A stretch of DNA of 5,226 nucleotides from Pseudomonadota bacterium (GTDB taxonomy: Bacteria; Pseudomonadota; Gammaproteobacteria; Burkholderiales; Burkholderiaceae_C). Shown piece after piece: positions 1 through 5,226 of the stretch. The position numbers and the translations under genes were made by a program. The first letter of the stretch is position 1, and the number at the start of each line of letters is the position of its first letter. The notes beneath the pieces were generated by a model, which saw only the letters and a program-made list of their open reading frames with translations, did not search any database and was not told where the DNA came from. Location of the stretch: the NCBI GenBank assembly GCA_021798395.1, contig JAJZHS010000198.1, positions 1 through 5,226 on the forward strand, written 5' to 3'.

Positions 1-2
1 CC

Positions 3-476
3 GCGGCGCCGCACAGCACCGTGTGCCTGCAGCTCGGCCCCTACACCGGCGCCACGCAGGCCGTCGGCGCGGCGCTGCGCGCCGCGGGCCTGCGCCCGGT
101 GGCGCGCAGCCGCGCGCTGCCGCCGCAGTGGATGGTGCTGCTGGGCCCGTACGCCGACGCCGCCGCGCTGCACCGTGAGGTCGACGCACTGCGCAAGCTG
201 GGGCTTTCCGGCCGCAGCTACGCGCCGGTGCTCGACCGCCCGCGCTACGCGCCGGGAATCTCGCTGGGCGTGTTCAGCGCGCGCGCCGCCGCCGAGGAGG
301 AGCTGGCGCGGGTGCAGCACCGCGGCGTGCACCGCGCCCGCGTGGTCCAGCGCAACGCCGGAGTCGACGCGCAGTACTGGGTGCTCGACGGCCTGGACGC
401 GGCCGCCGCCGCGCGCCTGCGCCGACTCGCCCCGGCCGCGCTGCGGCAGCGCAAGCCCGAGCCGTGCCTGCCGTGA
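3..476 (+). CDS. SPOR-repeat (peptidoglycan-binding-like) protein, 3' part only
   Basis: The frame is open from the left edge with no stop, so only the last 157 codons are seen. The GTG at 21-23 has no ribosome binding site before it and is more likely an internal Val. Numbering from that Val, the protein shows repeated beta-alpha units of the SPOR type. 'LQLGPY' (4-8 region) and 'WMVLLGPY' (37-44) are each followed by an Ala-rich helix with a conserved-looking Leu/Gly end ('LRKLGL'). A second copy starts at 'GISLGVFS' (79-86) and ends with 'QYWVLDGL' (118-125) plus a short helix. SPOR domains in known proteins bind denuded septal glycan strands and usually sit at the C-terminus behind a membrane anchor, which would be off-window here. 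The tail (about 138-151) is basic and Pro-rich. The repeats are divergent, so the family call is by pattern, not by a search. The stop TGA abuts the stop of the opposing amidohydrolase gene. Confidence 0.6.
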   Translation, partial: AAPHSTVCLQLGPYTGATQAVGAALRAAGLRPVARSRALPPQWMVLLGPYADAAALHREVDALRKLGLSGRSYAPVLDRPRYAPGISLGVFSARAAAEEELARVQHRGVHRARVVQRNAGVDAQYWVLDGLDAAAAARLRRLAPAALRQRKPEPCLP

Positions 477-1670
477 TCAGGCCTGCTGCAGCCAGCGCAG
501 CGCCAGCGCGACCCAGAAGCTCGCGCCGGTGGCGATGATGCCGTCGTTGAAGTCGTAGCTGGCGTTGTGCAGGGTGCACGGGCCGGCGCCGTGGCCCGCG
601 CCGCGGTGCGTACCCTCGCCGTTGCCGATCGCCAGGTAGGCGCCTGGACGCTCCTGCAGCATGTAGGCGAAATCCTCCGCGCCCATCGACGGCTCGAACA
701 CGTGCACCGCGGCCTCGCCGACGACGTCGGCGGCGACGCGGCGCGCGAACTCGGTCTCGGCCGCGTGGTTCACGGTGGGCGGGTAGTTGCGCACGAACGC
801 GATGTCGCAGTGCGCGCCGAAAGCCGCCGCGGTGTGGGTGGCCAGCTCGCGCATGCGGAGTTCGATCAAGTCGAGCAGGGCGTCGCTGAAGGTGCGCACG
901 GTGCCTTCGAGAGTGACGCTGTCGGGAACCACATTGGTCGCTTCGCCGGCGTGGATCATCGTCACCGAGACGACTCCGGCCTCCTGCGGGTTGGCGTTGC
1001 GGCTGATGATGGTCTGGAACGCCTGCACGATCTGGCACGCCACCGGAATCGGGTCCTGCGCCAGATGCGGCATCGCGGCGTGGCTGCCCTTGCCGCGCAC
1101 GACGATGCGGAATTCGTTGCTCGACGCCATCACCGGGCCGCTGCGCAGCGCGAAGTGCCCCGCCGGAATCCCGGGCCAGTTGTGCAGCCCGAACACGGCG
1201 TCGACCGGAAAACGCGCGAACAGCCCGTCCTTGATCATGTCGCGCGCGCCGCCTCCGCCCTCCTCCGCGGGCTGGAAGATGCATACCACGCGGCCGGCGA
1301 AGTCGCGCGTGCGTGCCAGGTGCTCGGCGGCCGCCAGCAGCATCGCGGTGTGGCCGTCGTGGCCGCAGGCGTGCATGCGCCCGGCGTGGCGGCTGGCGTG
1401 GGCGAAGGTGTTCTTCTCGGTGATCGGCAACGCGTCCATGTCGGCGCGCAGCCCGACGCTGCGACCGGGGCCGAGGCTGCCGTCGATGACGCCGACGACC
1501 CCGGTGCGACCGAGTCCCTCGTGCACCGCGACGCCCCATTCGCGCAGCAGTTCGGCGACACGCCCGGCAGTGCGCGTTTCCTCGAAACACAGTTCCGGAT
1601 GGGCATGCAGGTCGCGCCGAATGGCGCCGAATTGCGCAGCCCGCTGCGCGATGGCCTCGAGGATCGGCAT
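477..1670 (-). CDS. M20D family amidohydrolase (hippurate / N-acyl-amino-acid hydrolase type)
   Basis: A complete 397-residue protein, the usual length for bacterial M20D enzymes (HipO, AbgB-like, plant IAA-amino-acid hydrolases). These cleave the amide bond of N-acyl or N-aroyl amino acids using a dinuclear metal centre in the cytoplasm. The N-terminal 'RRDLHAHPEL' (18-27) and 'GLRADMDALP' (73-82) are family signatures. Expected metal ligands are all present: Cys102 and His104 in HACGHDGH (100-107), Glu136/Glu137 in PAEEGG, His163 in GLHNW and His368 in LHNASYDFND. Residues about 180-295 form the dimerisation (lid) domain, with GKGSHAAMPH at 193-202. The ATG at 1668-1670 is the first possible start: going upstream in frame there is no ATG, GTG or TTG before a TAA at 1725-1727. 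No Shine-Dalgarno sequence sits at normal distance; a GGAGA (minus strand, 1704-1708) is too far away. There is no signal peptide. The exact substrate (hippurate, acetyl-amino acid, peptide) cannot be told from sequence or from neighbours. Confidence 0.93.
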   Translation of the reverse strand: MPILEAIAQRAAQFGAIRRDLHAHPELCFEETRTAGRVAELLREWGVAVHEGLGRTGVVGVIDGSLGPGRSVGLRADMDALPITEKNTFAHASRHAGRMHACGHDGHTAMLLAAAEHLARTRDFAGRVVCIFQPAEEGGGGARDMIKDGLFARFPVDAVFGLHNWPGIPAGHFALRSGPVMASSNEFRIVVRGKGSHAAMPHLAQDPIPVACQIVQAFQTIISRNANPQEAGVVSVTMIHAGEATNVVPDSVTLEGTVRTFSDALLDLIELRMRELATHTAAAFGAHCDIAFVRNYPPTVNHAAETEFARRVAADVVGEAAVHVFEPSMGAEDFAYMLQERPGAYLAIGNGEGTHRGAGHGAGPCTLHNASYDFNDGIIATGASFWVALALRWLQQA

Positions 1671-1763
1671 GGTCTTGGGCCCGTGGTGCCCGGGCGTGCA
1701 GTGTCTCCGGGGTCGATTGTGCGCTTATCCGCGGCGGCGCGCGCGGCGCAGGCGCGGCGCTGG

Positions 1764-1769
1764 TATCCT
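1764..1769 (+). promoter_or_regulatory. Candidate -10 element (TATCCT) for the molybdoenzyme gene
   Basis: TATCCT matches four of six bases of the sigma-70 -10 consensus and stands out in an otherwise almost A/T-free stretch. It would place a transcription start near 1776 and give a leader of about 50 nt before the ATG at 1827. The region 17 bp upstream is pure G/C with no -35-like hexamer, so this is a weak call made mainly on base composition and position. Confidence 0.22.
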
Positions 1770-1795
1770 GGCGCTCCGCACTGACTCGCGCGTCG

Positions 1796-1812
1796 TCGCG
1801 CGCCGCGCGCGA
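1796..1812. repeat. GC-rich inverted repeat just upstream of the molybdoenzyme start
   Basis: TCGCGCGC (1796-1803) and GCGCGCGA (1805-1812) are exact reverse complements around a single C at 1804. As RNA it could form a six-pair stem with a five-base loop (1802-1806), ending 14 bases before the ATG, which overlaps the place where a ribosome binding site would be. As DNA it could be an operator-like dyad. Alternating C/G sequence produces such dyads easily in this genome, so function is uncertain. Confidence 0.3.
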
Positions 1813-1826
1813 CCCGCCACCCCTCC

Positions 1827-3896
1827 ATGCCGACCCATACGGTGCGCGCCGCCTGCCCGCACGACTGCCCCGATACCTGCGCGATGCTGGTTACGGTCCG
1901 CGACGGCGTTGCCGAAGCGGTGCGCGGCGATCCGGACCACCCGACGACCGCCGGGGTGCTGTGCGCCAAGGTCGCGCGCTACACCGAGCGCACCTACCAC
2001 CGCGACCGGCTGCTGCATCCGCTCAGGCGCGTCGGCCCCAAGGGCACGGGCCGTTTCGAGCGTGTCGGCTGGAACGAAGCGCTCGACGCGATCGCCACGC
2101 GGCTGGGCGCCATCGCCGCGCGCGACCCGCAGGCCGTGCTGCCGTACAGCTACGCCGGAACCATGGGACTGGTGCAGGGCGAGAGCATGGCGGCACGCTT
2201 TTTCCACCGCCTCGGCGCCAGCCTGCTCGACCGCACCATCTGCGCCAGCGCCGGAGCCAGCGGGCTGCGGCTGGTGCTGGGCGGCGCGCGCGGCACCGAC
2301 GTCGAGCAGTTCGCGCACAGCCGGCTGATCGTGATCTGGGGCAGCAACAGCATCACCAGCAATCTGCATTTCTGGAGCTTCGCGCAACAGGCCAAGCGCG
2401 CCGGGGCGAAGCTGTGGTGCATCGATCCGTGGCGCAACGACACGGCGGAAAAGTGCCACGCCCACATCCAGCTGCGCCCCGGCACCGACGCGGCGCTGGC
2501 GTACGCGTTGATGCACGAGCTGATTCGCCATGACTGGGTCGACCACGACTACATCGCGCGCCACACCGTGGGCTTCGCGCAGCTGCGCGCGCGTGCCGCG
2601 GAGTGGCCGCTGGAGCGCGCCGCGGCGCTGTGCGGCGTTGCGGCGGCGCAGATCGCCGAGCTGGCGCACGACTACGCGCGCGTCGCGCCGGCGGCGATCC
2701 GCGCCAACTACGGGCTGCAGCGGGTGCACGGCGGCGGCAACGCGATGCGCGCGATCGCCTGCCTGCCCGCGCTGACCGGATCCTGGCGCCACGCCTCCGG
2801 CGGGCTGCTGCTGTCGAGCTCGGGGCATTTCGGCGTCGACCAGGCCGCGCTCGAGCGCCCGGACCTGCTCGGCGCGCGGCGGCCGCGCAGCATCAACATG
2901 TCGGCGCTCGGCGACGCGCTTCTGCATCCGGGCGACGCCACGTTCGGACCGCGCGTCGACTCGCTGGTGGTGTACAACAGCAACCCGATGGCGGTGGCGC
3001 CCGATTCTTCGCGCGTGGCGCGCGGGTTGGCGCGCGAGGATCTGTTCACCGTGGTTCTGGAACAGTTCCAGACCGACACCGCCGACTACGCCGACTACGT
3101 GTTGCCGGCGACGACCCAGCTCGAGCACGTCGACGTGCACAAGGCCTACGGCCACCGCTACTGGCTGGCGAACAACCCGGCCATCGCCCCGCTGGGCGAA
3201 GCGCGCCCGAACACCTGGGTGTTCCGCGAACTGGCCGCCAGGATGGGCTTCGACGAGCCGTGCTTCGCCGACAGCGACGCCACCATCGCCGCGCAGGCGA
3301 TCGACGCGCGCGACCCGCGCAACTCCGGAATCGACTTCGCGCGGCTGCGCCGCGACGGCTGGGCGCGGCTGCACGACGCGACGGCGCCGTTCGCCGAAGG
3401 CGGATTCCCGACGCCTTCGGGGCGCTGCGAATTCTTCAGCGCCGGCGAAGCGGCGGCGGGCCGCGACCCGCTGCCCGCGGTGGTGCTGCCGTACGAATGC
3501 GCGGAAGCCGATCCTGAACGCGCCGCGAGCTACCCGCTGGCGATGATTTCGCCGCCGGCGCGCAACTTCCTGAACTCGAGCTTCGTCAACGTCGACGCCT
3601 TGCGCGCGCGCGAGCGCGAGCCGCTGCTGCTGCTGCACCCGCAAGACGCCGCGGCGCGCGGAATCGCCGACGGCGCCATGGTGCGCTGCTTCAACGACCG
3701 CGGCAGCTATCCGGTGCGCTGCGCGCTCAGCGACCGCACCCGCGCCGGGCTGGTGGTGGGCTTCGGCGTGTGGTGGCGCAAGCTGTCGGCCGGCGGCGTC
3801 AACGTCAACGAACTGACCCACCAGCGCCCGGCCGACCTGGGCGGCGGCGCGTGCTTCTACGACTGCCTGGTCGAGGTCGAGCCGGCGGCGGCCTGA
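1827..3896 (+). CDS. Molybdopterin-dependent oxidoreductase, [4Fe-4S] type, cytoplasmic (substrate unknown)
   Basis: A complete 689-residue member of the formate dehydrogenase/DMSO reductase superfamily (Mo/W-bis-pyranopterin enzymes). The N-terminal cluster domain (about 5-60) carries Cys10, Cys14, Cys18 and Cys46, spacing C-X3-C-X3-C-X27-C, in ACPHDCPDTC and GVLCAK. The catalytic molybdopterin domain spans about 62-480, with YSYAGTMG (107-114), VIWGSN (169-174), CIDPWR (198-203) and YNSNPMAV (383-390). The C-terminal dinucleotide-binding barrel is about 568-685. Cys139 (TICASAG) aligns without gaps to the metal-binding Sec/Cys of E. coli FdhF, but the following catalytic His is Ala140. There is no Tat signal (no twin-Arg, no hydrophobic stretch), so the enzyme is probably cytosolic. 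The ATG at 1827 is the only start between the in-frame TGA at 1782-1784 and the first cluster Cys; no Shine-Dalgarno precedes it. No electron-transfer subunit, chaperone or cofactor gene is adjacent. Family is certain; 'formate dehydrogenase' would be an over-call. Confidence 0.92.
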   Translation: MPTHTVRAACPHDCPDTCAMLVTVRDGVAEAVRGDPDHPTTAGVLCAKVARYTERTYHRDRLLHPLRRVGPKGTGRFERVGWNEALDAIATRLGAIAARDPQAVLPYSYAGTMGLVQGESMAARFFHRLGASLLDRTICASAGASGLRLVLGGARGTDVEQFAHSRLIVIWGSNSITSNLHFWSFAQQAKRAGAKLWCIDPWRNDTAEKCHAHIQLRPGTDAALAYALMHELIRHDWVDHDYIARHTVGFAQLRARAAEWPLERAAALCGVAAAQIAELAHDYARVAPAAIRANYGLQRVHGGGNAMRAIACLPALTGSWRHASGGLLLSSSGHFGVDQAALERPDLLGARRPRSINMSALGDALLHPGDATFGPRVDSLVVYNSNPMAVAPDSSRVARGLAREDLFTVVLEQFQTDTADYADYVLPATTQLEHVDVHKAYGHRYWLANNPAIAPLGEARPNTWVFRELAARMGFDEPCFADSDATIAAQAIDARDPRNSGIDFARLRRDGWARLHDATAPFAEGGFPTPSGRCEFFSAGEAAAGRDPLPAVVLPYECAEADPERAASYPLAMISPPARNFLNSSFVNVDALRAREREPLLLLHPQDAAARGIADGAMVRCFNDRGSYPVRCALSDRTRAGLVVGFGVWWRKLSAGGVNVNELTHQRPADLGGGACFYDCLVEVEPAAA

Positions 3897-3912
3897 AGCG
3901 CGCGCGGACGCG
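3897..3912. other. 16-bp convergent junction, no recognisable intrinsic terminator
   Basis: The molybdoenzyme gene (ending at 3896) and the dsbD gene (ending at 3913) run towards each other with 16 bases between their stops. The surrounding sequence is rich in short palindromes: GACGCGTC at 3907-3914, GCGTC/GACGC around 3915, and GGCGCGCC at 3922-3929. A G/C stem is conceivable between about 3900-3905 and 3923-3928. No T-run follows on either strand, so a classical Rho-independent terminator is not supported. Confidence 0.4.
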
Positions 3913-5226
3913 TCAGACGCCGGCGCGCCGCATCGAACGCAGCATCGCCGCAGCGTCCTCGTAGCCGACGACGCGGCCGACCTCGCGGCCGTCGCGGAAG
4001 AAGATGATCCCCGGGGGTCCGAACAGCGAAAAGCGCTTGAGCAGCGCCTTGTCGGCCGCGCTGTCGGACGTCACGTCGGCCTGCAGCAGGGTCATCGCGG
4101 CCATGCGCGCGGCCACCCGCGGGTCGGGGAACGTCTCGTGCTCGAGCTCCTTGCACGACACGCACCAGTCGGCGTAGAAGTCGAGCATCACCGGCCGCGT
4201 GCTGGCGGCCACGGCGCGGTCGAGCGCGGCCAGGTCGGGAACGCGGGTGAAGCGCGCCGCCGACGCTTCGCGCGCGACCGCGCCGCCGCCCAGTCCCTGC
4301 AGCGGCTGCAGCAGGTTGCGGTTGCCGGCGGCCAGGCCGACGACCAGCGCCGCGCCGGCCAGCGCGAGCAGCACGCCGACGCCCTTGAACAGCCGCTGCC
4401 AGCCGCTGGCCGGATCGGGCAGGCGGTCGAACACGTGCAGGAAACTGGCGCTGACGATGAGCAGGGCCGCCCACGCCAGCATGACCAGCCAGGCGGGAAG
4501 CACCGGGCCGACCATGTACAGCGCGGTGGCCAGCAGCGCGACGCCGAAGAACGCCTTGACGCCGTTCATCCACGCCCCGGCGCGCGGCAGCAGCGCGCCG
4601 GCGCCCACGCCGACGACGAGAAGCGGAGCGCTCATGCCCATGGCCAGCGCGAACAACGCCACGCCGCCGACGACGGCATTGCCGGTCTGGCCGATGTACA
4701 GCAGCGCGCCGGCCAGCGGCGCGGCCACGCACGGGCCGACGATCAGCGCCGAGATGCCGCCCATCAGGAACACGCCGACGAAGGCGCCGCCCTGCAGGCT
4801 GCCCGAGCGCGCCGACAGCCGGCTTTGCAGCGCGGCCGGAACCTGCAGTTCGTAGAAGCCGAACATCGACAGCGACAGCAGCACCAGCAGCGCGGCGAAC
4901 GCCGACAGCACCCACGGGTTCTGCAGCGCCGCGGCCAGGCCCTCGCCGAGCAGGCCGGCGGCGACGCCGAACGCGGTGTAGACCAGCGCCATGCCCAGCG
5001 CGTAGCTCAGCGCCAGCGCGAAGCCGCGCCGGCGCGACACGCGTTCGCCGTGGCCGACGATGATGCTGGAAAGGATCGGAATCATCGGCAGCACGCACGG
5101 CGTGAACGCGAGCAGCAGGCCGAACAGCAGGAACATCGGAACGATGCGCAGCAGGCTTCCGGTGGCCAGCGCGGCGCCGATGCGCGCGCTGTCGCCGCCG
5201 GCGGCCACGGGCTGCGCCGGCGCCGG
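3913..5226 (-). CDS. dsbD: Thiol:disulfide interchange protein DsbD, membrane and thioredoxin domains (5' end off-window)
   Basis: DsbD carries electrons from cytoplasmic thioredoxin across the inner membrane to periplasmic partners such as DsbC, DsbG and cytochrome c maturation proteins. 437 codons are visible and the frame is open to the right edge. Numbering from the Val codon at 5206-5208, about eight membrane segments lie at roughly 24-50, 63-88, 98-118, 144-171, 176-206, 214-233, 238-258 and 273-294. The two redox Cys of the membrane domain are Cys38 (FTPCVLPMIP) and Cys160 (GPCVAAPLAG). The C-terminal thioredoxin domain (about 320-430) has YADWCVSCKELE with Cys349 and Cys352, and a likely cis-Pro at 399 (FGPPGIIFF). 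The first visible residues (PAPAQPVAAGG) look like the linker that follows the N-terminal DsbD-alpha domain, so the gene very probably continues beyond 5226. The GTG at 5206-5208 lacks a Shine-Dalgarno and is not favoured as a start. The family call is very secure; presence of the alpha domain is inferred. Confidence 0.95.
   Translation of the reverse strand, partial: PAPAQPVAAGGDSARIGAALATGSLLRIVPMFLLFGLLLAFTPCVLPMIPILSSIIVGHGERVSRRRGFALALSYALGMALVYTAFGVAAGLLGEGLAAALQNPWVLSAFAALLVLLSLSMFGFYELQVPAALQSRLSARSGSLQGGAFVGVFLMGGISALIVGPCVAAPLAGALLYIGQTGNAVVGGVALFALAMGMSAPLLVVGVGAGALLPRAGAWMNGVKAFFGVALLATALYMVGPVLPAWLVMLAWAALLIVSASFLHVFDRLPDPASGWQRLFKGVGVLLALAGAALVVGLAAGNRNLLQPLQGLGGGAVAREASAARFTRVPDLAALDRAVAASTRPVMLDFYADWCVSCKELEHETFPDPRVAARMAAMTLLQADVTSDSAADKALLKRFSLFGPPGIIFFRDGREVGRVVGYEDAAAMLRSMRRAGV

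Larger units (their letters stand above)
1671..1826. promoter_or_regulatory. Divergent intergenic region between amidohydrolase and molybdoenzyme genes
   Basis: This is the only gap larger than 20 bp. Both flanking genes start outward from it, so both promoters are expected here. In-frame stops on each side (TAA at 1725-1727 for the minus gene, TGA at 1782-1784 for the plus gene) confirm that neither gene extends further in. The sequence is GC-rich except for a small AT-richer island at 1714-1730, which on the minus strand gives CACAAT (1716-1721), a poor -10-like match. On the plus strand TATCCT lies at 1764-1769. Neither has a recognisable -35 element. A GC inverted repeat occupies 1796-1812. 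No Shine-Dalgarno is seen before either ATG. The promoter role follows from gene orientation; the individual elements are weak. Confidence 0.45.

Noticed and set aside
21..23. GTG as the true start of the SPOR-repeat gene
   Set aside because: The frame is open to the window edge, there is no Shine-Dalgarno, and the GTG sits at the first strand of a domain repeat.
567..1784. A 405-codon plus-strand open frame opposite the amidohydrolase
   Set aside because: It mirrors the M20 coding sequence, is rich in Arg/Ala/Val/His and shows no recognisable motif; the minus strand has all metal ligands of a real enzyme.
1725..3821. A 698-codon open frame on the minus strand, antisense to the molybdoenzyme gene
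   Set aside because: Its translation is Arg/Ala/Val/His-rich low-complexity sequence with no domain motif, as expected for the antisense shadow of a high-GC gene. The plus-strand protein has intact, ordered family motifs.
1827..3896. Calling the molybdoenzyme formate dehydrogenase (fdhF-like)
   Set aside because: The cluster spacing differs, the catalytic His next to the metal ligand is Ala, and no formate-related gene is nearby.
3857..5098. A 413-codon minus-strand open frame overlapping dsbD in another frame
   Set aside because: It is an Arg/Gly/Ala-rich frame shadow lacking hydrophobic segments, while the chosen frame has eight membrane spans and CXXC motifs.
5206..5208. GTG as a true start giving a short DsbD without its periplasmic N-terminal domain
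   Set aside because: No ribosome binding site precedes it, the frame stays open to the edge, and the preceding codons read as a Pro/Ala linker typical of the region between domains. Sequence beyond 5226 would decide it.
1..5226. Mobile elements, CRISPR repeats, tRNA or phage genes
   Set aside because: Reading both strands showed no regularly spaced repeats, terminal inverted repeats with a transposase, tRNA-like stem and loop sequence, or change in base composition suggesting an insertion.

Overview
The window is G+C-rich throughout (roughly 70 % by eye, not counted), with strong G/C preference at third codon positions. It is densely coding, with four genes on alternating strands. A DsbD-type thiol:disulfide interchange protein and a SPOR-repeat (peptidoglycan-binding) protein point to a Gram-negative, probably a high-GC proteobacterium. 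A beta-proteobacterial (Burkholderiales-like) origin is my guess from protein style. No 16S or other phylogenetic marker is present to settle it.

Layout: (1) positions 3-476, + strand, the C-terminal part of a SPOR-repeat protein whose start lies off the left edge. (2) 477-1670, - strand, a complete M20D-type amidohydrolase, whose stop codon abuts that of gene 1 with no gap. (3) 1671-1826, a 156-bp divergent intergenic region, the only sizeable non-coding stretch. It must carry the promoters of both flanking genes. (4) 1827-3896, + strand, a complete cytoplasmic molybdopterin/[4Fe-4S] oxidoreductase of the formate dehydrogenase/DMSO reductase superfamily with no visible partner subunit. (5) 3897-3912, a 16-bp convergent junction. 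(6) 3913-5226, - strand, the membrane and thioredoxin domains of DsbD, whose N-terminal periplasmic domain would lie off the right edge.

Because strands alternate (+,-,+,-), none of the four genes can share an operon within the window. There is no sign of one joint pathway: cell-envelope binding, amide hydrolysis, a Mo/W redox enzyme and periplasmic thiol reduction look like independent housekeeping or metabolic functions. I saw no tRNA, rRNA, CRISPR array, insertion sequence, phage gene or toxin-antitoxin pair. I did not find a new multi-gene system. The item most worth a second look is the orphan molybdoenzyme, whose active site differs from formate dehydrogenase and whose substrate cannot be read from the sequence.
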